A DNA stretch of 55,506 nucleotides from Algoriphagus resistens. Its GTDB lineage: Bacteria; Bacteroidota; Bacteroidia; Cytophagales; Cyclobacteriaceae. The position numbers and the translations under genes are program-made. Below are positions 1 through 7,733 of the stretch, piece after piece (position 1 is the first letter of the stretch; each line of letters starts with the position of its first letter). A model generated the notes under the pieces. It saw nothing but the letters and a program-made list of their open reading frames with translations. It was not told the DNA's origin and ran no database searches. Location: NCBI RefSeq assembly GCF_001442615.1, contig NZ_LMXN01000023.1:1-55506 (forward strand), read 5' to 3'.

Positions 1-1473
1 CTCACCGCAAGATCCACAAACCCACTCCCTTATGGAAAGGGTTACCTCTTGTTTTATCCATCCACAGGCTGAACAGCTTTTGCTTGATGGGAACCACCGG
101 TCGATTTTAACAAATGGTCTGTCGTTCCAATTGGCCTTATATTCAAGCATACTGTAAAATGCACCCAACGAAACATCGCCCATTGCCTGTGCCAGGCAAT
201 GGTTCTTCATTATATTCTTTACAGCAAGGTCTTCAACTGATAGTATGTCGTGGTTTTTGATGAGTTCAGTTGATCCCTTATGCAGATAATCCTTTCTGAT
301 ATTGCTTATTTGTTCGTGTACTAAAGAAAGTTTTTGTTTTTGCCTGCCCCTTGCCCCGCTTCCTTTTGTTTTCTTCGAAAGCTGTCTTTGCCCAAACCTG
401 AGCTTCTTTAATTTGGTTTTAAGTGATCTGATATTTTCATAGCTGCTTCCATCTGAAAGTATTGCAAGTTCCTTTATACCCGTATCTATACCTACTGATT
501 TACCAGTTTTTTGAAACGGTTTATGTTCTGTTTCACACGTAATAGAAACATACTACTTACCGGTTGTTGATTTTGAAACAGTGGCAAACAAAGGTTCACC
601 TTCCAACGCTCTATGAAGGTTTAACCTGATCCCCTCTTTGAATTTGGGTATCACGAGTTTGCTGTCTTGAACGGATACATTTTGTGGTATTTTGAAACTC
701 CTGCCGTACATTTAAATCTTGGGAACTTGTTCTGCTTGTTAAAAAAGTTCTTGTAGGCAGTATCCAGGTTTCTGATAGATGCCTGCAATGACTGCCCCTT
801 GATCTGCTTCCTTTTGTTTTCTTTGAAAGCTGTCTTTGCCCAAACCTGAGCTTCTTTAATTTGGTTTTAAGTGATCTGATATTTTCATAGCTGCTTCCAT
901 CTGAAAGTATTGCAAGTTCCTTTATACCCGTATCTATACCTACTGATTTACCAGTTTTTTGAAACGGTTTATGTTCTGTTTCACACGTAATAGAAACATA
1001 CTACTTACCGGTTGTTGATTTTGAAACAGTGGCAAACAAAGGTTCACCTTCCAACGCTCTATGAAGGTTTAACCTGATCCCCTCTTTGAATTTGGGTATC
1101 ACGAGTTTGCTGTCTTGAACGGATACATTTTGTGGTATTTTGAAACTCCTGCCGTACATTTAAATCTTGGGAACTTGTTCTGCTTGTTAAAAAAGTTCTT
1201 GTAGGCAGTATCCAAGTTTCTGATAGATGCCTGTAATGATTGGCTATTCACTTCTTTTAACCAGGAAAACCCTTCCTCTTTTTTCAGTTCAGTTAAAGTC
1301 CTTGCGTTGTCATACTAGTTAAGAGAAGTCTTTTCGTTTAAATATTTCTCTTTACGTTCATCCAAAAACCTATTGAACACAAACCTACAATGCCCAAAAT
1401 GTTTGGCCAACAAAGATTCTTGTTCCTTTGTCGGGTAGATCCTAAACCTGTATGATTTGTATATCAACTTCAT
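1..1473 (-). pseudogene. tnpB: IS200/IS605-type TnpB (OrfB), degraded, C-terminus outside window
   Basis: Read on the minus strand from ATG 1473, the start MKLIYKSYRFRIYPTKEQ is the usual TnpB N-terminus. Further on come FNKQNKFPRFK, the RuvC-I motif GIDTGIKELAILSDG, the RuvC-II-like region ILSVEDLAVKNIM and a CxxC...CxxC zinc ribbon (SCSACGW, VCGSCGE) at positions 1-60. The frame is broken: TAG at 1315-1317 (after KTSLN), another TAG after STTGK present in both copies of an internal duplication, a frameshift after FPRFK, and the 437-bp tandem duplication itself. Both TAGs sit where relatives usually have a Tyr followed by another Tyr. In the family TnpB is an RNA-guided nuclease encoded by IS605-like elements. 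This copy cannot make a full protein. Family is certain; that it is inactive is nearly certain. Confidence 0.9.
358..1242. repeat. 437-bp direct tandem duplication inside tnpB
   Basis: Positions 358-794 and 806-1242 are the same sequence at a constant offset of 448 bp. I see only about four differences: 376/824, 766/1214, 786/1234 and 792/1240. The unit covers the TnpB segment from just after FPRFK through the RuvC-I motif to the KKTKGS stretch. The copies share the internal TAG, so that stop came before the duplication. Near identity suggests the event is recent, or could be an assembly artefact. Confidence 0.9.
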
Positions 1474-1949
1474 TCTACTGACCAAATAACCTTGTTTTTT
1501 ACTGACAACCAAGCTATTGTCACCAACTGTCAGTATATAAGCTACCCGCAGGATTCCGTATATCCATAGTAGTTAAAATTCCATCTAATCCCTGTTACCA
1601 CGTATCCTAGAAATAGCTTGGCAGGCCAGTTAAATGAGGAGTTAAACCCTGTTTTTCACCATAGCCGGTAAAGCAGGTTTTGAAACTGAAGTAAGGGGGC
1701 TAGAGGTAAGCCCTATCCATTTTCTTATCCGGTACATTCCCCGCCTAGCTGTACTGTAAATGGCCCCGTAGGTTAGAACAAGGATCACCCATCAGTTATG
1801 GTTTCTGCACCCATCTACACTTGGTAAACACTAGGGGGATCAGTATCTACTTTAGTCGGATGGAAATTTCGTTTGTTCAATAGGTGAAGCATCACCGGAA
1901 ACGATCCATCAGTACATTCTTTCACCAGGTTAGTGTTTGTCGCTTACAT
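1474..1949 (-). other. Non-coding 5' side of the IS element, possibly structured RNA
   Basis: About 480 bp between the tnpB start and the end-like hairpin hold no credible ORF on either strand. The stretch has local inverted repeats, for example GGTGA (1883-1887) with TCACC (1892-1896), and G/C runs unlike the AT-rich spacers elsewhere in the window. It could be the left-end region of the element, a remnant of a lost tnpA, or a transcribed structured RNA. Known TnpB guide RNAs come from the 3' end of tnpB, which here lies outside the window, so a guide RNA on this side would be unusual. I cannot assign it. Confidence 0.35.
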
Positions 1950-1976
1950 CCCACCCACGCTAAGGCGATGGGTGGG
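1950..1976. other. Subterminal hairpin, probable end of the IS200/IS605-like element
   Basis: CCCACCCA (1950-1957) pairs with TGGGTGGG (1969-1976). Inside it CGC (1958-1960) pairs with GCG (1965-1967) around a TAAG loop, leaving one bulged A at 1968. IS200/IS605 elements carry imperfect hairpins near their ends for single-strand recognition by TnpA, and this one lies upstream of tnpB, where a left end would be. The following TTTT would also fit a terminator. Confidence 0.5.
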
Positions 1977-2148
1977 TTTTACGTTCCTATTTATAAATTC
2001 TAAAATCGTTGATAATCGGCATTTCACTGCTTTGTTAAAATGGGTTAACAAACATAGATTTAGTTGTATAATAGCCTAGCGTTTAGTTTTTTACCATTGG
2101 CTTAATAAATTATGTAAACTTTTCACTTCCTAACTTTTTCCATTTCTC

Positions 2149-3303
2149 ATGAAACACAACCTGATTTTAATTGCACTCAACACGGCAGTTCTTGGACTTA
2201 TATCCTGTAGTGAGAAAACCGAAAAAACTTCCGTTCCTAAAACTTTTTCCCTCGAAATTACTGACTCAGTTCAGATAGATTATCTCGGGGAAATGATGCT
2301 GATAGATTTTGATCCGAAAACTGAAAAATACTTGCTCTCCACGGAATTTTATCAGGAATACCTAGAAGTTGATGCACGGGGAAATATTCTTAATCATAAT
2401 AAATTCAATGAGGATGGAATAGACGCTGTGAGCTCTCCACTTGGTTTGGGCTATTTCAATGGAGATGTGACTGTCTTCAATCCTCCAAAGGGTTACTCTA
2501 GATTTCAGGATTCTCTTAAAATAGGGGAAATCACTATTCCATATCCCAATCAAGTTTTTATGATTTACCCAAAGCTGGGCTTGTTCGAATCCGGTAATAA
2601 ATTTTTTTATCCAAAACCTTGGCCTGAATCGCTAGCCATTAACATGGAAGAAGGCGAATTCTATCATGCTATGTACAGACTTCCGATAATTGAATCCCAG
2701 GATAAAACCACGGGAGATACACTTGCAGCGCTGAGATTACCGGAAACTTCTCCCTTACTTGATGATCAGGTTCACGGATTTCCTATACCGGTTTATACCA
2801 TGGATCAGAATAAGTTACTCCTAAGCATGTGGTTAGAACCAAGAATCTATGTGTACAATAAAGTAGGGGATCAGTTTGAATATGAAAGAACTGTGGATGT
2901 GAACATTCCAGATTGGATTCACTATGATCCTGTCCCTATGGATAAGGCAGAGCAATTTTTTGAAGGTTTTTCAAAGAAATTGTCAGGCAATCTAACAAAC
3001 TTCTTCAGAGTGGGAGATAACTATGTGGTAGTCTATAACAAAGGGATTTCAGAAGCGCAGCTGTCAGAGCTTGGCCAACCAAATGACGGTGGGCTGTCCC
3101 GGCGCAAAAAGAATCCAAACTATGCTGCGATTTTTGACAAGGAATTCAACCAATTGGCTACAAATGTCCCATTTCCTGGCACAAGCAACTACCCGATGGT
3201 GGTCAATAATGAAGGAGAATTGGTTGTTTCAAAAGTAGCCGGCTTATCTGAGACAGAAGAGGATGGGATTATACTTTACAAGTTGAAATTGACGCAGAAA
3301 TAA
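2149..3303 (+). CDS. Propeller-like lipoprotein, first of three tandem paralogs (DUF4221/6-bladed type)
   Basis: 384 aa. The N-terminus (LNTAVLGLISC) is a lipoprotein signal with the lipid Cys at about residue 20, so it should be exported and lipid-anchored. The rest is made of short beta-strand-rich segments typical of Bacteroidota beta-propeller lipoproteins (DUF4221 or TolB-like six-bladed families). I infer the fold from texture and cannot name a substrate. It shares long stretches with the next two genes: ITDSVxIDxLGEM near residue 40, YxEYLEV, GYFNGDVTVF, LPIIESQDKTTGDTL, and a very conserved tail GELVVSKVAGLSETEEDG. The spacer to the next paralog is 464 bp, so it may be transcribed alone. 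No Shine-Dalgarno is seen. Confidence 0.8.
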   Translation: MKHNLILIALNTAVLGLISCSEKTEKTSVPKTFSLEITDSVQIDYLGEMMLIDFDPKTEKYLLSTEFYQEYLEVDARGNILNHNKFNEDGIDAVSSPLGLGYFNGDVTVFNPPKGYSRFQDSLKIGEITIPYPNQVFMIYPKLGLFESGNKFFYPKPWPESLAINMEEGEFYHAMYRLPIIESQDKTTGDTLAALRLPETSPLLDDQVHGFPIPVYTMDQNKLLLSMWLEPRIYVYNKVGDQFEYERTVDVNIPDWIHYDPVPMDKAEQFFEGFSKKLSGNLTNFFRVGDNYVVVYNKGISEAQLSELGQPNDGGLSRRKKNPNYAAIFDKEFNQLATNVPFPGTSNYPMVVNNEGELVVSKVAGLSETEEDGIILYKLKLTQK

Positions 3304-3376
3304 TGGATTGATATGTTTACAAGTAATTTATTATTAGCATATTAAATCAGATTTTTACTTTAACCCATACTCACAT

Positions 3377-3767
3377 ATGAAATCGACACGATTAAAATCA
3401 TCATTAAAACACACAGGACAATGATTATTTTAATCGCTAAAGGTTCCATCTGACCATCTTAAAACAAGTATAAAAAGATGAAATCGAGCATGTAGAAAAC
3501 GACACACGCTAGGATGATTATAATCCATGCGAGATTCCATATGACCCTAAAAGACAACTTATAAACAGATGAAATCGAGCATGACGAAAATGTCACACAC
3601 TGGGATGATTATAATGCATGCGAGATTCCATATGGCCCTTAAAAGACAAATTATAATCATATGAAATACCCATGACGGGAGCTCGACACACAGGGGAATG
3701 ATTATTACTTGCCGAAAGTCTCTCGACTACCGTCCTAAATGAACTAAGAAACCTAACTTATAAACAG
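3377..3767 (+). repeat. Degenerate tandem leader repeats upstream of the second paralog
   Basis: Four diverged units begin with ATGAAAT at 3377, 3478, 3569 and 3661, and the real gene starts ATGAAAA at 3768, giving spacings of 101, 91, 92 and 107 bp. Units two and three share GAAATCGAGCATG, then CACAC, GGATGATTATAAT and GCGAGATTCCATATG in the same order; units one and four match only in part (ACACAGG, AATGATTATT). The end of unit two (CTTATAAACAGATG) recurs just before the true start codon. The array looks like repeated copies of the gene's own leader. Unit three could encode a 31-aa peptide (3569-3664), but I see no support for translation. Confidence 0.75.
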
Positions 3768-4922
3768 ATGAAAAGTCCTTTCAACCAAATTACAACCCTT
3801 GTTCTGTTCTGTAGCTTTTTTTCCTGTGCAGAAAAAAACCAATCGGAGAGCACGCCAATCACTTTTTCTTTAAAAATCACTGATTCGGTGGAGATAGATC
3901 ATCTTGGGGAAATGAAACTGCTGGACTATGAACCAAAAACCGAGAAGTTCTTGCTTGCTACAGAAGAGCCTAGGGAATACCTTGAAGTAGATTGGCAGGG
4001 AAATATTTTGAATCACAATGAATTCAACCGGGACGGAATAGATGTAGTGGTCCGTGCAGTAAGCCTTGGGTATTTTAATGGAGACGTGACTGTCTTTGAT
4101 GTTCAAAAGGGTTACTTCAGATTTCAGGATTCTACCAAAATTGGTGAAATCACTTTGCCTTATGACTATGATGTTTTTCTTCTCAATCCAAAGCTTGGCT
4201 TGTTCGAATCCGGTGATAAAATCTATTACCCAAAGCCAGTTCCAACTTCATTGATGGCCAATCATGCAGAAGAAAACATGTTTCAACTTATGTATAATCT
4301 TCCGATCATTGAATCTCAAGATAAAACCACCGGAGATACCTTAAGTGCACTCAGATTACCTGAAACCTCTGAAGTATTTGATAATCAGATTCACGGATTT
4401 CTGATGCCCGTTTATACTATGGATAAGGATAAGTTGCTTCTCAGTATCGGAATTGAGCCAAAATTTTATGTGTACCATAAGGAAGGGGATCAGTTTGTCT
4501 ATTCAAAGACTGTAGAGGTTGCTATCCCAGATTGGGTAGCTTATACACCTGTGCCAGCGGATAAGCCTAAGAAGTTCTTTGAAGAAATCAGGAAAATTAG
4601 ACCTGGAAATCTGGGGAATGTTTTTACAGTAGGAGACTATTATTTGATTAGCTATCACAGCGGAATTTCAGAAGAAGAGCTAGCTCAGCTTGATCCATCC
4701 ACCAGCTATGGAGTAGATATACTAAAAAGAGATCCTTATTACGCAGCAATTTTCGACAAGGACTTCAACCAATTAGCCACAAATGTTCCTTTTCCAAGCT
4801 CAAGCAATTCTCCGATGGTGGTCAATAATGAAGGGGAATTGGTAGTCTCAAAAGTTGCGGGTCTGAGCGAGACCGAAGAGGATGGGATCGTTCTATATAA
4901 ATTGAAGTTGACTGAAAAGTAA
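3768..4922 (+). CDS. Propeller-like lipoprotein, second paralog
   Basis: 384 aa, the same length as the gene at 2149 and colinear with it throughout. The signal ends in a lipobox-like LFCSFFSC, giving the lipid Cys at about residue 20. Conserved blocks are ITDSVEIDHLGEM, KPVPTSLMAN, LPIIESQDKTTGDTLSAL, HGFLMPVYTMDKDKLLLS, AAIFDKDFNQLATNVPFP and the tail VVSKVAGLSETEEDG. It differs from the first paralog mainly in the region around residues 260-310. The start at 3768 is followed directly by the signal peptide and lies at the end of the repeated leader array. It is followed after 54 bp by the third paralog, probably on the same transcript. Function unknown; presumably periplasmic or surface exposed. 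Confidence 0.8.
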   Translation: MKSPFNQITTLVLFCSFFSCAEKNQSESTPITFSLKITDSVEIDHLGEMKLLDYEPKTEKFLLATEEPREYLEVDWQGNILNHNEFNRDGIDVVVRAVSLGYFNGDVTVFDVQKGYFRFQDSTKIGEITLPYDYDVFLLNPKLGLFESGDKIYYPKPVPTSLMANHAEENMFQLMYNLPIIESQDKTTGDTLSALRLPETSEVFDNQIHGFLMPVYTMDKDKLLLSIGIEPKFYVYHKEGDQFVYSKTVEVAIPDWVAYTPVPADKPKKFFEEIRKIRPGNLGNVFTVGDYYLISYHSGISEEELAQLDPSTSYGVDILKRDPYYAAIFDKDFNQLATNVPFPSSSNSPMVVNNEGELVVSKVAGLSETEEDGIVLYKLKLTEK

Positions 4923-4976
4923 ACTTTCAATAGTTTTAATCCATCCGTTTAAAAATATCCTTTCAAATCAAGATCT

Positions 4977-6140
4977 ATGTCACTGATTCTTAGAGTAACA
5001 TTTTTATCCATAGCTTCCTTGATAATTTTTTCCTGCGGAAATCGAAAAACAGATGCTGGAATGAATAAGAATTTATCTTTTTCTTTTGACATCATTGATT
5101 CCGTTGAAATTGATTATCTGGGGGAAATGAGATTAATAGATTATGATCATGAGCTAGACAAGTATCTAATTGTAACAGCCGATTATATGGAGTATATGGA
5201 AGTGACACAGACCGGAGAAATTCTCACCCATCATAAATTGAATCCTGACGGGGTAGATGCAGTTGCTTCGGTATTGGGCATAGGGTACCTGGAAGGGGAC
5301 GTGACTGTGATGTCGGAGACCAAAGGCTATGTGAGATTTAGGGATTCAGTTAAAATAGGGGAGATAAAGATTCCATATGATTTCCAGCCATATATGTTCT
5401 TTCAGAAATTGGGGGTTTTTCAGAATGAAAGCATGATATATTATCCCAAACCATGGCCGGCCTCTTCCAGTATAGGGATGGGAGAAATTGATTTTTACCA
5501 GGCGCTTTATAATTCACCGGTCATTGAAGGAAAGAATGTTGAGACAGGGGATACGGTAAATACGGTACGACTGCCAGAGTCTTCCGCTCTGCGAGATGGT
5601 CAGATGCATGGAATGTTGTTTCCTGTTTATACCCGAACTGAAGAAAATTTACTTTTGAGTACATGGTTTGAGCCAAAAATCTATATCTATCAAAAGGGGG
5701 ATTTGGGATATGATTATGAGAAAACAGTAACTATTGACATTCCTGGATGGGTAGAAAATATACCGAGTTCTTCAGATGACCCTTCGCAATATTATCTTTT
5801 GAACAATAAACAGATTGGAGGTGCAGTCACCAATCTGTTTAAGTCCGGAGAATATTATGTGGCTGTTTATCACAAAGGGCTCTCTGAGGAAAATCATCCT
5901 GAAAGGGGAGATGATGTACATGCATACAGGATTTCAGTTCGTAAGGCTGATCCATTTTATGCTGCAATTTTTGATAAAGATTTCAATCAACTTGCAGCAG
6001 ATGTGGCATTTCCAGCCACTAGTGATAGTCCTACAGTGATTAATAAAAACGGTGAATTTGTAGTCTCCAAAGTCGCAGGCTTATCCGAGACAGAAGATGA
6101 TGGGGTTATACTCTACACCTTACAGCTTAGTGCCAAGTAA
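4977..6140 (+). CDS. Propeller-like lipoprotein, third paralog
   Basis: 387 aa. The signal peptide ends SLIIFSC with the lipid Cys at about residue 20. It is colinear with the two genes before it but the most diverged: IIDSVEIDYLGEM, GYLEGDVTV, LLLSTWFEPKIYIY, YAAIFDKDFNQLAADVAFP and the tail VVSKVAGLSETEDDG are kept. LPIIESQDKTTGD has become SPVIEGKNVETGD. The 54-bp gap to the second paralog suggests cotranscription. It converges on the SDR gene with only two bases between the stop codons and no terminator between them. Tandem amplification of secreted lipoproteins often marks sensing or binding of variable ligands, but nothing in the sequence shows the ligand. Confidence 0.8.
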   Translation: MSLILRVTFLSIASLIIFSCGNRKTDAGMNKNLSFSFDIIDSVEIDYLGEMRLIDYDHELDKYLIVTADYMEYMEVTQTGEILTHHKLNPDGVDAVASVLGIGYLEGDVTVMSETKGYVRFRDSVKIGEIKIPYDFQPYMFFQKLGVFQNESMIYYPKPWPASSSIGMGEIDFYQALYNSPVIEGKNVETGDTVNTVRLPESSALRDGQMHGMLFPVYTRTEENLLLSTWFEPKIYIYQKGDLGYDYEKTVTIDIPGWVENIPSSSDDPSQYYLLNNKQIGGAVTNLFKSGEYYVAVYHKGLSEENHPERGDDVHAYRISVRKADPFYAAIFDKDFNQLAADVAFPATSDSPTVINKNGEFVVSKVAGLSETEDDGVILYTLQLSAK

Positions 6141-6142
6141 TT

Positions 6143-7066
6143 TCAGTCTTTTAAGCAAAGGCTCAGTCCTTCTTTCGCCCTGGTGGGCTTGAGCCCATAG
6201 GCTCTCTCGATCTTGGAGGAATCAAAACAATAGTGTGAATCCAACTGATAGCGGAGTTCGGCGATTTCTTTGATCAGAGGCATGAATAGCCCGAGGGTAC
6301 TGACCAGCCAAGCCGGCATCACATGAAGCTTAAGTTGGGTGCCAAGCTCATGATTGATCATTTCTACAATTTCTTTTACAGAAGGATAGGAATCATCGGT
6401 TGGCAAATTCCATGTCTGGTTCCAGGAATCTTCCTGCAATGCCAAAAATGCCGTTGCTTTTCCCGCATCGGGGATATAGATGAAGGAATGCTTTTTATTT
6501 CCCGAATAAAGCCATAGTGCGTTTTTACCGGTTTTCATCCGTTTGATTACCAGTTCATCCAGCACCGAATTGCTGGCATCCGGCCCATAGAAATCTGGGG
6601 CTCTGGCTACAATAGCAGAAATTTTTCCGCTTTTCACTTCAACCCATAGCATGTCCAAAATCTGCTTTCTTACTTTTCCTTTCCTACTTCGAGGTTCGAG
6701 TGGGGTTTCTTCTGTGAGATGACTGACTTGCGATGGATCGCATGCGTACATATTGTCGAAGAAGACCAGTTTGCATCCATGGGCAATACAGGCATCTAAT
6801 GTATTCCTCATGATAATTGGCCAGTCTCTTTCCCAAACAGCGGATTTGTACTGGATCCCAGCCAATAAAAATGTTACTTCTGAGCCTTTTACAGCCTCCA
6901 ACACAGCAGTGGGGTCCAGTAAATCGCCGGAAATCAATTCATCTGTGGGATTTACTTTTTTAGGAGTTCGGCTGAACTGACGGACTAAAATTTCTGAATG
7001 GGCAAGTTCTGCCGATACAATTTTAGCAATATTGCCATTAGCACCTAGAATAGTATGGACTGGCAT
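6143..7066 (-). CDS. NAD(P)-dependent epimerase/dehydratase-like SDR
   Basis: 307 aa atypical short-chain dehydrogenase. The N-terminus MPVHTILGANGNIAKIV is a Rossmann beta-alpha-beta with a GxxGxI glycine motif at residues 8-13. Strand beta-4 (VTFLLAGIQY), FFDNMYACDP and ARAPDFYGP near residues 155-165 are typical of epimerase-type SDRs, and the C-terminal part (PAWLVSTLGLFMPLIKEIAEL) matches the substrate domain of the NmrA/epimerase group. A clear catalytic YxxxK is not obvious; M-Y-A-C occupies the expected place, so activity is uncertain. The gene faces the paralog cluster tail to tail and stands alone. Its promoter would lie in the AT-rich stretch above 7070. Confidence 0.8.
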   Translation of the reverse strand: MPVHTILGANGNIAKIVSAELAHSEILVRQFSRTPKKVNPTDELISGDLLDPTAVLEAVKGSEVTFLLAGIQYKSAVWERDWPIIMRNTLDACIAHGCKLVFFDNMYACDPSQVSHLTEETPLEPRSRKGKVRKQILDMLWVEVKSGKISAIVARAPDFYGPDASNSVLDELVIKRMKTGKNALWLYSGNKKHSFIYIPDAGKATAFLALQEDSWNQTWNLPTDDSYPSVKEIVEMINHELGTQLKLHVMPAWLVSTLGLFMPLIKEIAELRYQLDSHYCFDSSKIERAYGLKPTRAKEGLSLCLKD

Positions 7067-7334
7067 GAGAAAGGGATTTTGTTTGAAAAAAACTCAGTTA
7101 GAATAGCATGTTTTGAAGGTTGGGCTATCGCTACTTCAACATTCATTTCCCAAGATAAGTTATTCACTTTGAAATTTTTATGAAGTCCAGTTATCCTTCT
7201 ATTAGCTTTTGCGGCCAGCCCCAAAGCACGTCTGGTTACGAAACAGGTCTGGTTAGTTATTGCGGACTTTTGCTGCTGTTCTGAGCAGGACGGATTATTA
7301 AGGAATTGGGCTTAACAGTTTTTCATCTATTATA

Positions 7335-7376
7335 TTTACAAATATGAAAATAATGTATTACATTTATATTTGTAAA
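7335..7376. promoter_or_regulatory. Nested palindromic operator upstream of padR
   Basis: TTTACAAATAT (7335-7345) and ATATTTGTAAA (7366-7376) are perfect 11-bp inverted arms. Centred between them is the palindrome AATGTA-T-TACATT (7352-7364), which fits the ATGT...ACAT core known for PadR operators. It ends 15 bp before the padR start at 7392, so binding would block transcription initiation or the start itself. Autoregulation of padR and its permease is the natural reading. Confidence 0.75.
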
Positions 7377-7391
7377 CATAATGGAACATAG

Positions 7392-7733
7392 ATGAAGGGT
7401 TATCATTTGGGTGAATTGGAAGAGTTGATTCTACTGACAGTAGGGATCTTGGACCAGGAGGCTTATGGAGTCGCTGTATTGCAAGAGATCAAAAATCAAA
7501 CAGGCAGAAAAGTCAATATTTCGGCAATACATACCGTGTTAAATAGGCTGGAAGAAAAGGGGTTTTTAAAATCCTACATGGGCGGAGCCACCGAAGAAAG
7601 AGGAGGTAGGCGCAAGCGTTTATTTACTCTTTCCGCTACAGGCAGATTAGCAATCGAAGAAGTCAAAAACCAGAGAAACAAACTTTTCGACCAACTTCCC
7701 CCTTTGGCATTGGACTTCTCTTATGGACAATAA
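7392..7733 (+). CDS. PadR family transcriptional regulator
   Basis: 113 aa, typical of the short PadR class. The winged helix spans residues 5-90: LGELEELILLTVGILDQEAYGVAVLQEI, then NISAIHTVLNRLEEKGFLKS (recognition helix) and the wing GGRRKRLFTLSATGRLAI. In Cytophagales PadR genes of this kind sit directly before FtsX-type permeases, and here the stop overlaps the permease start by 11 bp, so translation is probably coupled. The palindrome just upstream is the likely autoregulatory operator. The inducer is unknown. Confidence 0.92.
   Translation: MKGYHLGELEELILLTVGILDQEAYGVAVLQEIKNQTGRKVNISAIHTVLNRLEEKGFLKSYMGGATEERGGRRKRLFTLSATGRLAIEEVKNQRNKLFDQLPPLALDFSYGQ

Noticed and set aside
1474..1949. 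Group II intron or known large RNA
   Set aside because: I could not find a domain V-like hairpin or another signature that I can name, so I left it as an unassigned non-coding stretch.
5815..6039. 74-codon frame within the third lipoprotein paralog
   Set aside because: It lies wholly inside the paralog in another phase; the paralog frame is supported by homology to its siblings.
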